The notes beneath the pieces were generated by a model that saw only the letters and a list, made by a program, of their open reading frames with translations, ran no database searches and had not been told where the DNA came from. A stretch of DNA of 64,000 bases from Pseudomonas sp. MH9.2. Lineage in GTDB: Bacteria > Pseudomonadota > Gammaproteobacteria > Pseudomonadales > Pseudomonadaceae. Position numbers and translations under genes: made by a program. Below are positions 1-8,858 of this stretch, piece by piece; the first letter of the stretch is position 1; each line of letters begins with the position of its first letter. The stretch lies in contig NZ_CP133784.1 in assembly GCF_034353875.1 (NCBI RefSeq), forward strand, positions 2,108,001 through 2,172,000, given 5' to 3'.

Positions 1-69
1 GACAAGACCAACCTCAAGCTGCGCTTCGACCCGAGCTACGTACAGATGGCTGCCGAAGGCAAATTGTAA
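1..69 (+). CDS. ABC transporter substrate-binding protein, C-terminal end (partial)
   Basis: Only the last 22 codons and a TAA stop at 67-69 are in the window; the gene starts upstream. The tail has no diagnostic motif. The call rests on position: it is immediately followed, on the same strand, by a permease and an ATPase of a nitrate/taurine/urea-type ABC importer, whose operons normally begin with the periplasmic binding protein. It would bind the imported substrate (guanidine or urea by context) in the periplasm. The function is inference from neighbours. Confidence 0.6.
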   Translation, partial: DKTNLKLRFDPSYVQMAAEGKL

Positions 70-96
70 TCGCGTTCCAGCCCAAAGGTTATTGCC

Positions 97-912
97 ATGC
101 GCTTGATAAACCGCCGCCCGGATCGCGCCAGCCGTCTGATTTTGGTGATCCTGCCGTTCGCCTTGTTGCTGTTCGCCTATTTCATGGGATCGGCGACTCG
201 GCTGACGGAAAACCCCAACGACAAACTGCTGCCCAGCGCGGTGCAGATGACCGATGCGGTCAAGCGCATGGCCTTTACCGAAGACCAACGCAGCGGCGGT
301 TATCTACTGTGGCAAGACACTGCCTCCAGCCTGCAACGCCTGGCGATTGGTCTTGGCATCAGCGCCCTGCTCGGCTTGTGCCTGGGTATCGCGTCGGGGA
401 TTCTGCCGCTGTTCGGCGCACCGTTGTCACCGCTGCTGACGGTGTTGTCGATGGTCCCGCCGCTGGCGATTCTGCCGATCCTGTTCATCGTGTTTGGCTT
501 AGGTGAGCTGTCGAAAGTCATGCTGATTGTGATTGGCATTACACCGATCCTGGCGCGGGATCTGGAGCAGCGCGCCCGGGAGATTCCGGTCGAGCTGCTG
601 ATCAAGGCGCAGACCCTCGGCGCCTCGACCTGGACCTTGGTCCTGCGGGTGATCCTGCCGCAACTGCTGCCACGCCTGCTGATTGCCTTGCGTCTGGTGC
701 TGGGTTCGGCTTGGTTGTTCCTGATCGCGGCCGAAGCCATTGCCTCCACCGACGGCTTGGGGTATCGGATTTTTCTGGTACGACGCTACCTGGCCATGGA
801 CGTGATCCTGCCCTACGTGGTCTGGATCACCCTGCTCGCCTGGCTGATGGATTGGGGGCTCAAGGCCCTGACCCGGCGTGCATTCCCCTGGTATGAAGGG
901 GCACGCGGATGA
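97..912 (+). CDS. ABC transporter permease of the guanidine/urea carboxylase operon
   Basis: This 271-residue inner-membrane permease has a hydrophobic N-terminal segment near residues 14-32 and further membrane helices from about residue 80. A permease loop near residues 160-195, with the KAQTLGAS core, is typical of the BPD_transp_1 (SsuC/TauC-like) family and contacts the ATPase. The ATG at 97 follows an AAAGG ribosome site. The stop overlaps the ATPase start by four bases (ATGA), which indicates translational coupling. The family imports small nitrogen or sulfur compounds; guanidine or urea is inferred from the operon. The fold is certain, the substrate is not proven. Confidence 0.9.
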   Translation: MRLINRRPDRASRLILVILPFALLLFAYFMGSATRLTENPNDKLLPSAVQMTDAVKRMAFTEDQRSGGYLLWQDTASSLQRLAIGLGISALLGLCLGIASGILPLFGAPLSPLLTVLSMVPPLAILPILFIVFGLGELSKVMLIVIGITPILARDLEQRAREIPVELLIKAQTLGASTWTLVLRVILPQLLPRLLIALRLVLGSAWLFLIAAEAIASTDGLGYRIFLVRRYLAMDVILPYVVWITLLAWLMDWGLKALTRRAFPWYEGARG

Positions 913-1673
913 GCTTTATTTCGGTGAAAAACGTCTGGCAACAGTACGACGATCAAGTGGTGCTCGAAGGCCTGAACCTGAGCGTCAACGAAGGTGAGTT
1001 CTGCACCTTGGTCGGCGCCTCGGGCTGCGGCAAATCCACTTTCTTGCGCTTGCTGCTCGGCCAGGAAGTGCCCAGTCGCGGCCAGATCCATCTCGACGGC
1101 AAGCCGCTGGCTGGCGAACCGGACGCCAGCCGTGGCGTGGTGTTTCAGCGCTACTCAGTGTTTCCGCATCTGTCAGTGCTGGACAACGTTGCTCTGGGTC
1201 TGGAATTGCCACGCTCGCCACTGCTTGGACGCCTGTTCGGCACGGCCAAACGCGAGGCTCGGGAACAGGCCGCGGCCGTGCTGAGCAAAGTGGGCCTGGC
1301 CCATGCGCAGGACAAGTACCCGACGCAATTGTCGGGCGGCATGCAGCAACGGCTGGCCATCGCTCAAGCGCTGATCATGAAACCGCGCGTGTTGCTGCTG
1401 GACGAGCCCTTCGGCGCGCTCGATCCGGGTATCCGCAAGGACATGCATGTCTTGTTGCTGGAGCTGTGGCGCGAGACTCGCCTGACTGTGTTCATGGTCA
1501 CCCACGACCTGTCCGAGGGTTTCAACCTCGGCACCCGTCTGCTGGTGTTCGACAAGGTTCGCCATGACCCCCATGCGCCCGGCGCTTATGGCGCCCGCAT
1601 CACCTACGACATTCCCTTGAACAGCGATCGCCGCGCCGCACGCGCCGCCATTGATTCGCTGCAAACGGTTTAG
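909..1673 (+). CDS. ABC transporter ATP-binding protein of the guanidine/urea carboxylase operon
   Basis: This 254-residue ATPase powers the importer. The Walker A motif GASGCGKST lies at residues 36-44, the ABC signature LSGGMQQR at about 140-147, Walker B VLLLDEPFGALD at about 161-172, followed by the switch histidine in VTHD. The length and sequence style fit the nitrate/taurine (TauB/SsuB) branch. It overlaps the permease gene by four bases and ends 12 bases before the first DUF1989 gene, so transcription is probably continuous. The C-terminus has no regulatory extension. The substrate is inferred only from context. Confidence 0.92.
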   Translation: MSFISVKNVWQQYDDQVVLEGLNLSVNEGEFCTLVGASGCGKSTFLRLLLGQEVPSRGQIHLDGKPLAGEPDASRGVVFQRYSVFPHLSVLDNVALGLELPRSPLLGRLFGTAKREAREQAAAVLSKVGLAHAQDKYPTQLSGGMQQRLAIAQALIMKPRVLLLDEPFGALDPGIRKDMHVLLLELWRETRLTVFMVTHDLSEGFNLGTRLLVFDKVRHDPHAPGAYGARITYDIPLNSDRRAARAAIDSLQTV

Positions 1674-1685
1674 AGGATCTTTTTT

Positions 1686-2423
1686 ATGAACGCGCACATG
1701 ACCGACTCAACATCCCTGTTCCCCGTCTTTGCTGAAGAAATCCTGCCCGGCGGCGGCCACCGTTCGTTCGTGCTCAAGCGCGGCCAACTGCTGCGCCTGA
1801 CCGACGTCCGTGGCGGCGCCAACGTCAGCCTGACCCTGCTTAACGCCAACGAGAAAACCGAACGGCTGAACCTGCCGGACAGCCTCAAATGCCAACACAC
1901 CGCAAAACTGACCACCGGCCACTGCCTGTACTCGGACATGGGCCGGGTGCTGGCAGCGATCACGGCGGACACCTGCGGCTGGAGCGACAGCTTCGGTGGG
2001 GTGCTGTGCGCTGAAGAGGTCGCGGAAAAATATGGCCAAGGCCGCTATCAGGAACTGCGCAACGGCTTCTTTCGCAACGGCACCGATAACCTGCTGGTGG
2101 AACTGGGTAAATGGGGCCTGGGCCTGTCCGACCTGCTGATGACCCTGAACCTGTTCAGCAAAGTCCGGGTCGACGAAGACGGACACTTTCACTTCGTTGC
2201 GAACAACTCCAAAGCCGGTGACTACATCGAGCTGTATGCGCCGATGGACACCCTGGTGGTGCTGACCGCCCTGCAGCACCCGATGGACCCTGATCCACAG
2301 TACGCCCCCAAACCGCTCAAGCTCGGCTGGATGAACGCCGATCCCAGCATCGCCGAGTACTGCCGTACCTCGCGCCCGGAAAACGAGCGCGGTTTTATCA
2401 ACACTGATCGCCTGTTCGCCTGA
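1686..2423 (+). CDS. DUF1989 protein, urea carboxylase-associated protein 1 (likely carboxyguanidine deiminase subunit)
   Basis: This 245-residue cytoplasmic protein is a DUF1989 member. A conserved cysteine-containing segment DTCGWSDSFGGVLC lies at about residues 94-107. In published work on Pseudomonas syringae and relatives, the two DUF1989 proteins encoded beside urea-carboxylase-like genes (CgdA and CgdB) form a carboxyguanidine deiminase, which converts carboxyguanidine to allophanate and ammonia. This gene and the next are such a pair, of unequal length. Which of the two is CgdA is not resolvable here. The ATG at 1686 is preceded by an AGAGGA ribosome site. Confidence 0.88.
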   Translation: MNAHMTDSTSLFPVFAEEILPGGGHRSFVLKRGQLLRLTDVRGGANVSLTLLNANEKTERLNLPDSLKCQHTAKLTTGHCLYSDMGRVLAAITADTCGWSDSFGGVLCAEEVAEKYGQGRYQELRNGFFRNGTDNLLVELGKWGLGLSDLLMTLNLFSKVRVDEDGHFHFVANNSKAGDYIELYAPMDTLVVLTALQHPMDPDPQYAPKPLKLGWMNADPSIAEYCRTSRPENERGFINTDRLFA

Positions 2424-2434
2424 GGATCGCTGCC

Positions 2435-3064
2435 ATGACCACACTCTCCAAACAGCCGGAAGCGGCGATCTACAACGCGACCATCCCCGCAGGCGAGCCC
2501 TGGCTGAGCGAAGTCAAGGCCGGACAAACCCTGCGCATCCTCGACCTGGAAGGCAATCAAGCAGTCGATACGCTGTTCTACAGCCTGGCCAACCCCCGCG
2601 AACGGTATGACGTGCAGCGTACCTTGCGGCGGCAGAACAGCGTGTACCTGACCACCGGCAGCGTGCTGTATTCCAACCTCGGCAAACCGATGCTGACCAT
2701 CGTCGAAGACACCTGCGGACGCCATGACACCCTCGGCGGCGCTTGCGCGCAGGAGAGCAACACCGTGCGCTACTCTCTGGAAAAACGTCACATGCACAGT
2801 TGCCGCGACAACTACCTGCGCGCCTGTGCCCATGACGGTCGCCTGAGCAAAGGTGACATCGGCCCGAACATCAATTTCTTCATGAACGTGCCGGTCACCG
2901 CAGACGGCGGCCTGACCTTCGAAGATGGCATCTCGGCGCCCGGTAAATACGTCGAACTGCGCGCGGAAATGGACGTGATCGTGCTGATTTCCAACTGCCC
3001 GCAACTGAACAACCCGTGCAACGCCTACAACCCGACACCTGCGCAGTTGCTGATATGGAACTGA
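2435..3064 (+). CDS. DUF1989 protein, urea carboxylase-associated protein 2 (likely carboxyguanidine deiminase subunit)
   Basis: This 209-residue partner of the preceding gene begins 11 bases after its stop, with a GAGGATCG ribosome site. The family's cysteine block is DTCGRHDTLGGAC at about residues 91-103, matching the equivalent segment in the first protein, so the two are paralogues expected to form a heteromer. Established work links such pairs to carboxyguanidine deimination between a guanidine carboxylase and allophanate hydrolase. The DUF1989 assignment is firm; the guanidine role is inferred from operon order and the downstream riboswitch-like hairpins. Confidence 0.88.
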   Translation: MTTLSKQPEAAIYNATIPAGEPWLSEVKAGQTLRILDLEGNQAVDTLFYSLANPRERYDVQRTLRRQNSVYLTTGSVLYSNLGKPMLTIVEDTCGRHDTLGGACAQESNTVRYSLEKRHMHSCRDNYLRACAHDGRLSKGDIGPNINFFMNVPVTADGGLTFEDGISAPGKYVELRAEMDVIVLISNCPQLNNPCNAYNPTPAQLLIWN

Positions 3065-3171
3065 ATCTTTTGAAGCTACGCAGCTGGTTATTCAGCCTGT
3101 GCCAAAGCCGCTCCGGGCAGTGCGTGGCGTCAAAGCGCCAGCCTCCCCTGTAAGAGCACCAGGTTTCGCCA

Positions 3172-3217
3172 TCGGGGACGGCCTCGAGGCACTACGAAAA
3201 CAGCGGGACGGCCCGCT
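3172..3217 (+). promoter_or_regulatory. Candidate guanidine-II (mini-ykkC) riboswitch
   Basis: Two short hairpins with identical ACGG loops lie in the 198-base gap before the carboxylase gene. Hairpin 1 spans 3172-3187 (stem TCGGGG/CCTCGA, one G-T pair, loop 3178-3181). Hairpin 2 spans 3202-3217 (stem AGCGGG/CCCGCT, loop 3208-3211). They are 14 bases apart. Guanidine-II riboswitches are defined by exactly this pair of ACGR-loop hairpins. The ribosome site GGGG (3251-3254) lies downstream, so control of translation is plausible, with ligand exposing the site. Confidence 0.8.
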
Positions 3218-3226
3218 TCCCGGCAA

Positions 3227-3249
3227 GAAACCGATCAGCCATCGGTTTC
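3227..3249 (+). promoter_or_regulatory. Hairpin between riboswitch and carboxylase ribosome site
   Basis: A perfect 9-bp inverted repeat (GAAACCGAT, loop CAGCC, ATCGGTTTC) ends two bases before the GGGG ribosome site and 13 bases before the ATG at 3263. It lies between the two ACGG-loop hairpins and the start codon. It may be part of the expression platform, or simply stabilise the leader. No T-run follows, so it is not an obvious intrinsic terminator. Confidence 0.5.
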
Positions 3250-3262
3250 TGGGGTTTATGCC

Positions 3263-6200
3263 ATGTTCAAGACACTGCTGATCGCCAACCGTGGCGCCAT
3301 TGCCTGCCGCATCCTGCGTACCTTGCGCGCCTTGCAGGTCAAGGGCGTGGCGGTCTATTCCGAAGCCGATGCCGCCAGCCTGCATATTCTTCAAGCCGAT
3401 GAAGCCCATAGCCTGGGTGAAGGTGGCGCAGCCGGGACCTATTTGGCGGTGGATAAAATACTCGCCATCGCCAAAGCCAGCGGCGCCACGGCGATCCATC
3501 CCGGTTACGGCTTCCTCTCCGAAAACGCCGCGTTCGCCCAAGCCTGCGAAGACGCTGGCATCGCCTTCGTCGGCCCGACACCCGACCAGCTTCGGGTGTT
3601 CGGCCTCAAACACACGGCACGCGCACTGGCCAAGCAACACGGCGTGCCGATGCTTGAGGGCACCGAACTGCTCGACAGCCTCGACGACGCCCTCAACGCG
3701 GGCGAACAGATCGGCTACCCGGTGATGCTGAAAAGCACAGCAGGCGGTGGCGGGATCGGCATGCGCGTGTGCCGCAGTGCGCTCGAACTGAGCGAATCGT
3801 TCGACGCGGTGAAACGTCTGGGACAGAACAACTTCAGCGACGCTGGCGTCTTTATCGAGAAGTACATCCAGCGCGCCCGGCACTTGGAAGTACAGGTGTT
3901 CGGCGACGGCCAGGGCGACGTTATCGCCCTCGGTGTGCGTGATTGCTCGGTACAACGGCGCAACCAGAAAGTCCTCGAAGAAACCCCGGCGCCGAACCTG
4001 CCAGACGGCATGGCCGACGAACTGTGTGCGGCAGCGATCAAGCTGGCCAAAGCGGTCAATTACCGCAGCGCCGGGACCGTGGAGTTCGTGTTCGACAGCG
4101 AGGACCAGCGTTTCTATTTCCTCGAAGTGAACACCCGCTTGCAGGTCGAGCACGGGGTCACTGAACAAGTGTGGGGCGTCGATCTGGTCAGCTGGATGGT
4201 CCAGCTGGCAGCGGGTGATCTACCGCCACTCAGTCAGTTGCGCACGGGCTTGCAGGCGAACGGTCATGCGATTCAGGCGCGGCTGTATGCCGAAGACCCG
4301 GGCCGGGATTTCCAGCCCTGCCCCGGCTTGCTGACTGCGGTGAATTTCCCGACCGCCGATGGCAAGACCTTGCGCATCGACACCTGGGTCGAAGCCGGTT
4401 GCGAGATCCCGCCGTTCTTCGACCCCATGATTGCCAAGCTGATCAGTTGGGCGCCAACCCGTGAGCAGGCCAGCGCCGGACTTGCTCAAGCGCTGAGCGA
4501 CAGCCACCTGTATGGCGTGGAAACCAACCGCGATTACCTGCGGCAGATTCTGCTCGACGCGCCCTTTGCCAGTGGCCAGCCATGGACTCGGTGCCTGGAA
4601 GGTCTGGTGTATCGCGCCAACACCTTTGAAGTGCTGAGTGGCGGTACCCAGACCAGCGTGCAGGACTATCCCGGGCGTCTCGGTTACTGGGCGGTCGGTG
4701 TGCCGCCGTCCGGGCCAATGGACAGTCGCGCACTGCGTCTGGGCAACCGCCTGCTGGGCAACGCCGAAGGCTGTGCCGCGCTGGAAATCACCATGAGCGG
4801 CCCGCTGCTGCGCTTCAACACCGACGCCGTGGTTGCCATCACCGGCGCGCCGATTCCGCTGACCCTGGACGGTCAGCCTCAGGCGCTGAATACCGCGTTG
4901 CTGGTACCCGCCGGTTCAACCCTGGCGCTGGGCACCATCGCGGGCGCCGGTGCACGAAGCTACCTCTGTGTGCGCGGCGGGTTGGAGCTGCCGGACTATC
5001 TGGGCAGCAAAAGCACGTTCACCCTGGGTCAATTTGGCGGGCATGGCGGCCGCGCTTTGCGGGCTGGCGACGTGCTGCACATTCCAGCCCTGAGTGACCG
5101 CAGCATCGGTCAGCGCGTACCGGACGACCAGCTTCACGCCTTGCCTGCCGTGCGTCAGATCCGGGTCATTTACGGCCCCCATGGCGCGCCGGAATATTTC
5201 ACCGAGCGCTACATCGAGACCTTCTTCGCCACCCAATGGGAAGTGCATTTCAACTCCAGCCGTACAGGCGTCCGCCTGATTGGTCCCAAGCCGGAATGGG
5301 TCCGCGCCGACGGTGGCGAAGCGGGCTTGCACCCCTCGAACATCCACGACAACCCGTACGCCATCGGCGCCGTGGATTTCACTGGCGACATGCCGGTCAT
5401 CCTTGGCCCGGATGGCCCGAGCCTGGGCGGTTTCGTCTGCCCGGTGACCATCATCGAAGCCGACCTCTGGCAACTGGGGCAACTCAAGGCCGGCGACAAC
5501 GTGCAGTTCCATCCGGTCAGTATCGATGCTGCACGCGCGATCTTCTGCATGAGCGAACGTGCTCACGAGGAAAGCGACGCGGTGCCAGATCTGGCCTCAT
5601 CGCGAATGAGCTCGCTAGCACAAGGGTTAATTTCACCTGTTGTATTGGACATCGGCCAGGACGACACACGGCTGATGGCGCGTCTGTCTGGCGACACTCA
5701 TTTGCTCCTGGAAATCGGCGCACCCGAGCTGGACCTGGTACTGCGCTTTCGCGGTCATGCGCTGATGCAGGCCCTCGAAGCCAAAGCGCTACAGGGCGTG
5801 ATCGACCTGACGCCGGGCATTCGTTCCCTGCAAGTGCATTACCAGCCCGAACAACTGCCGCTTGCGGATTTACTGGATATCGTCGTCGGCGAATGGGACG
5901 CCGTGTGCGCCGCCAAAGACCTGCAAGTGCCGTCGCGAATCGTGCACTTGCCGCTGTCCTGGGATGATCCGGCGTGCCAGTTGGCCATCGAGAAATACAT
6001 GACTACCGTGCGCAAGGACGCCCCGTGGTGCCCAAGCAACCTGGAGTTCATCCGCCGCATCAACGACCTGCCCAACCTCGACCAAGTGCAGCGCACGGTG
6101 TTCGACGCCAGCTACCTGGTGATGGGCCTGGGCGACGTGTACCTCGGCGCGCCTGTCGCCACCCCGCTCGACCCACGGCACCGGCTGGTGACGACCAAGT

Positions 6201-6880
6201 ACAACCCGGCACGGACCTGGACGGCAGAGAACTCGGTCGGCATCGGTGGCGCCTATATGTGCGTGTACGGCATGGAAGGCCCCGGTGGTTATCAGTTTGT
6301 CGGGCGCACGTTGCAGATGTGGAACCGCTACCGCGAAGTCGCGGCGTTCGATGGCAAACCGTGGCTGCTGCGCTTCTTCGATCAGATTCGTTTTTACCCG
6401 GTCAGCGCCGAAGAGCTGCTGCGCATCCGCCGCGATTTTCCCTTGGGCCGGTACCCGCTAAGCATCGAGCACAGCACCTTGAACCTGGCTGACTATCAGG
6501 CTTTTCTCGCCCGTGAAGCCGAGGGTATCGCCGCATTTCGTGCTCAGCAGCAAGGGGCCTTCAACGCCGAACGCGAACGTTGGATCGCCAGCGGTCAGGC
6601 ACATTTTGAAAGCGACGAAGCCGCTATCCCAGCCACCGACGACGCCCCTCTTGACGCAGGCCAGCACGGCATCGACAGCCATATCGCCGGCAACCTGTGG
6701 CAGGTGCAGGTCGAGGTCGGCCATCGGGTTGAAGTGGGCGATGTGCTGGTGATTCTGGAGTCGATGAAGATGGAAATTCCGCTACTGGCAACCCTGGCTG
6801 GCACCGTGCTTGAAGTAAGGGTGCAGCCCGGCTCGGCGGTGCGCGCCGGGCAGCGGGTCGTGGTGCTTGAAGCTGACTGA
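3263..6880 (+). CDS. Biotin-dependent urea/guanidine carboxylase
   Basis: This 1,205-residue enzyme carboxylates urea or, by context, guanidine, using ATP and bicarbonate. Residues 1 to about 450 are a biotin carboxylase with an ATP-grasp core. A KipA-like carboxyltransferase half (CT_A_B, AHS2) starts near 454. The KipI-like half (CT_C_D, AHS1) runs from about 890 to 1,090. A biotinyl domain is at the C-terminus, with the biotin lysine K1169 in ESMKMEI. Length matches bacterial urea carboxylases without the fused amidase. The CT linker near residues 777-789 contains an in-frame REP-like sequence. ATG 3263 follows GGGG. A guanidine-II riboswitch candidate upstream favours guanidine as substrate. 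Confidence 0.93.
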   Translation: MFKTLLIANRGAIACRILRTLRALQVKGVAVYSEADAASLHILQADEAHSLGEGGAAGTYLAVDKILAIAKASGATAIHPGYGFLSENAAFAQACEDAGIAFVGPTPDQLRVFGLKHTARALAKQHGVPMLEGTELLDSLDDALNAGEQIGYPVMLKSTAGGGGIGMRVCRSALELSESFDAVKRLGQNNFSDAGVFIEKYIQRARHLEVQVFGDGQGDVIALGVRDCSVQRRNQKVLEETPAPNLPDGMADELCAAAIKLAKAVNYRSAGTVEFVFDSEDQRFYFLEVNTRLQVEHGVTEQVWGVDLVSWMVQLAAGDLPPLSQLRTGLQANGHAIQARLYAEDPGRDFQPCPGLLTAVNFPTADGKTLRIDTWVEAGCEIPPFFDPMIAKLISWAPTREQASAGLAQALSDSHLYGVETNRDYLRQILLDAPFASGQPWTRCLEGLVYRANTFEVLSGGTQTSVQDYPGRLGYWAVGVPPSGPMDSRALRLGNRLLGNAEGCAALEITMSGPLLRFNTDAVVAITGAPIPLTLDGQPQALNTALLVPAGSTLALGTIAGAGARSYLCVRGGLELPDYLGSKSTFTLGQFGGHGGRALRAGDVLHIPALSDRSIGQRVPDDQLHALPAVRQIRVIYGPHGAPEYFTERYIETFFATQWEVHFNSSRTGVRLIGPKPEWVRADGGEAGLHPSNIHDNPYAIGAVDFTGDMPVILGPDGPSLGGFVCPVTIIEADLWQLGQLKAGDNVQFHPVSIDAARAIFCMSERAHEESDAVPDLASSRMSSLAQGLISPVVLDIGQDDTRLMARLSGDTHLLLEIGAPELDLVLRFRGHALMQALEAKALQGVIDLTPGIRSLQVHYQPEQLPLADLLDIVVGEWDAVCAAKDLQVPSRIVHLPLSWDDPACQLAIEKYMTTVRKDAPWCPSNLEFIRRINDLPNLDQVQRTVFDASYLVMGLGDVYLGAPVATPLDPRHRLVTTKYNPARTWTAENSVGIGGAYMCVYGMEGPGGYQFVGRTLQMWNRYREVAAFDGKPWLLRFFDQIRFYPVSAEELLRIRRDFPLGRYPLSIEHSTLNLADYQAFLAREAEGIAAFRAQQQGAFNAERERWIASGQAHFESDEAAIPATDDAPLDAGQHGIDSHIAGNLWQVQVEVGHRVEVGDVLVILESMKMEIPLLATLAGTVLEVRVQPGSAVRAGQRVVVLEAD
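5593..5625 (+). repeat. REP-like palindrome inside the carboxylase coding sequence
   Basis: The segment has the shape of the common P. fluorescens REP element: CTCATCGCGA, then GAGCTCGCT and a CACAAGG tail. It lies in frame in the carboxylase gene, encoding ASSRMSSLAQG at about residues 777-788, in the linker between the carboxyltransferase halves. REP elements are normally intergenic. Identification rests on recall of the consensus; two or three positions differ from the usual form. Confidence 0.6.
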
Positions 6881-6910
6881 ACTTACTTATTTTTTTGACG
6901 GAATTACGCC

Positions 6911-8722
6911 ATGAGCCATGACCTGCATTCAAGCGACCTGCGCCTCGACAGCGTTCGCGCCGCGTATCAAGACGGTCGCCAGACACCTCGGCAACTGATC
7001 CTCGCCCTGCGCGAAAAAGCCGCTGCGTTGAACCCGGACTATCACCTGTTCATCCATCTGCTGAGTGCTACCGAGCTGGAACCCTATCTGGCCGCGCTGG
7101 AAAACAGCGACCTCAACGACCTGCCGCTGTATGGCGTGCCGTTCGCGATCAAAGACAACATCGACCTGGCCGGCATCCCCACGACCGCCGCCTGCCCGGC
7201 ATTCACCTATACCCCGGAGCGCTCGGCGACCATCGTCGAGCAGTTGATCGGCCTCGGCGCAATTCCGTTGGGCAAAACCAACCTCGACCAGTTTGCCACC
7301 GGGCTGAATGGCAGCCGCTCCCCCTATGGGGCCTGCCCGAACAGTGTGCTGGCCGAGTACCCGTCAGGCGGCTCCAGCGCAGGATCATCGTTGGCCGTGG
7401 CGCTCGGCGTCGCCAGCTTCGCCCTCGGCACCGACACCGCCGGGTCCGGCCGAGTGCCCGCAGCACTGAACAATCTGGTGGGACTCAAGGCCAGTAAGGG
7501 CCTGATCTCCACTGCCGGGGTGGTGCCCGCCTGCCGCACCCTTGATTGCGTGACCACTTTCACCGCCACCGCGCGCGAAGCCAGCCAGTTGCTCGGTCTG
7601 GTAGCCCGACTCGATTCGCGTGACGAATACAGCCGCAGCAACCCGCTGTGGAACGACGCCTCTGCGTTCGGTGCGCCCCGCCCGTTTCGTTTCGGCGTAC
7701 CCCGTGCGCAGGACCTGGCGTTCTTCGGCTGCGAGCAAGGGCCCCTGCTGTTCGGCGATGCCATCGACCGTCTGACCGCGATGGGCGGCGAAGCAGTGAC
7801 GCTGGACCTGTCACCCTTCCTCGAAGCTGCGCGCCTGCTGTATGACGGCCCATGGGTTGCCGAACGCTACAGCGTTGCGGGCGAACTGATGGAGCACAAC
7901 CCAGAAGCGGTATTGCCGGTGATCCGCGCAGTACTGTCGAAAGCACCGGCCGTGACCGGCGTGCAAACGTTCCGTGCGCACTACCGCCTGCAAGCACTCA
8001 AAGCCCTGTGCGACAAAGCCCTTGAAGGTCTCGACTGCGTAGTGACGCCCTCCATCGGTCGCCCGGTGACCCTCGCCGAACTGGAGGCTGAACCGGTGCT
8101 GCGCAACTCGGAATTGGGTTACTACACCAATTTCATGAACCTGCTGGACTACGCCGCCGTCGCCGTACCGAGTGCCTTCATGGACAACGGCCTGCCGTGG
8201 GGCGTGACCCTGTTCGGTCGGGTCTTCACTGATCACTATCTGCTCAGCCTGGCCGACGCCCTGCAACGCCATACCGGCCTGCCGGTGATCGGCGGCCACG
8301 CACCCAACCTGTCAGCACCGACCACTGTCGCCCGCAACGACATGGCACGCTTAGTGGTGTGCGGCGCGCACCTGGATGGCCTGGCGCTGAACTGGCAACT
8401 CAAGCAGCGCGGTGGCCGCTTGCTGGAGGTCACCCAAAGCTCGGCGGATTACCAGCTCTACGCATTGGCCGGTGGACCACCGTTTCGGCCCGGCATGCTG
8501 CGGGTCGCGCAAGGCGGCGTAGCGATTGCCGTGGAAGTCTGGGAACTGCCAAGCCGCGAACTGGGGTCATTCCTCTCCGGCATTCCGGCACCCTTGGGCC
8601 TGGGCAAGGTTCAGTTGGCCGACGGACGCTGGGAAAGCGGTTTCATCTGCGAACCTTATGGCCTGGAGGGCGCGACAGATATCAGCCACCTAGGCGGATG
8701 GCGCGCCTATTTGAGTGCCTGA
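6911..8722 (+). CDS. atzF: Allophanate hydrolase
   Basis: This 603-residue amidase-signature enzyme splits allophanate into ammonia and carbon dioxide, the last step of the pathway. The amidase domain fills residues 1 to about 440, with the Ser-cisSer-Lys triad visible: K81 in FAIKDN, S155 in GGSSAGSS and S179 in TAGSGR, 24 residues apart as expected. A C-terminal domain from about 470 to 600 is the allophanate-hydrolase-specific region. It begins 30 bases after the carboxylase stop, on the same strand, and is separate rather than fused as in yeast urea amidolyase. A strong palindrome follows at 8752. Confidence 0.94.
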   Translation: MSHDLHSSDLRLDSVRAAYQDGRQTPRQLILALREKAAALNPDYHLFIHLLSATELEPYLAALENSDLNDLPLYGVPFAIKDNIDLAGIPTTAACPAFTYTPERSATIVEQLIGLGAIPLGKTNLDQFATGLNGSRSPYGACPNSVLAEYPSGGSSAGSSLAVALGVASFALGTDTAGSGRVPAALNNLVGLKASKGLISTAGVVPACRTLDCVTTFTATAREASQLLGLVARLDSRDEYSRSNPLWNDASAFGAPRPFRFGVPRAQDLAFFGCEQGPLLFGDAIDRLTAMGGEAVTLDLSPFLEAARLLYDGPWVAERYSVAGELMEHNPEAVLPVIRAVLSKAPAVTGVQTFRAHYRLQALKALCDKALEGLDCVVTPSIGRPVTLAELEAEPVLRNSELGYYTNFMNLLDYAAVAVPSAFMDNGLPWGVTLFGRVFTDHYLLSLADALQRHTGLPVIGGHAPNLSAPTTVARNDMARLVVCGAHLDGLALNWQLKQRGGRLLEVTQSSADYQLYALAGGPPFRPGMLRVAQGGVAIAVEVWELPSRELGSFLSGIPAPLGLGKVQLADGRWESGFICEPYGLEGATDISHLGGWRAYLSA

Positions 8723-8751
8723 CCCAACCATTAAGTAGCCCGACGACGAAC

Positions 8752-8781
8752 GTGGCTGCGCACGTTTCAGTGCGCAGCCAC
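8752..8781 (+). terminator. Perfect 12-bp hairpin after allophanate hydrolase
   Basis: GTGGCTGCGCAC and its exact reverse complement flank a six-base loop GTTTCA, 29 bases after the operon's last stop. There is no T-run, so it may act as a Rho-assisted 3' end or RNA-stabilising structure rather than a classical intrinsic terminator. Confidence 0.5.
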
Positions 8782-8858
8782 AGCGTCCTGCATACCCCTG
8801 TTTACACGCACCCCGTCGTTACATAGATGTACGACATGAAGAGATCCCTGATGACACA

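Noticed and set aside
3065..3262. Guanidine-I (ykkC) riboswitch in the same gap
   Set aside because: The characteristic long ykkC core sequences are not present; the twin ACGG hairpins fit guanidine-II instead.
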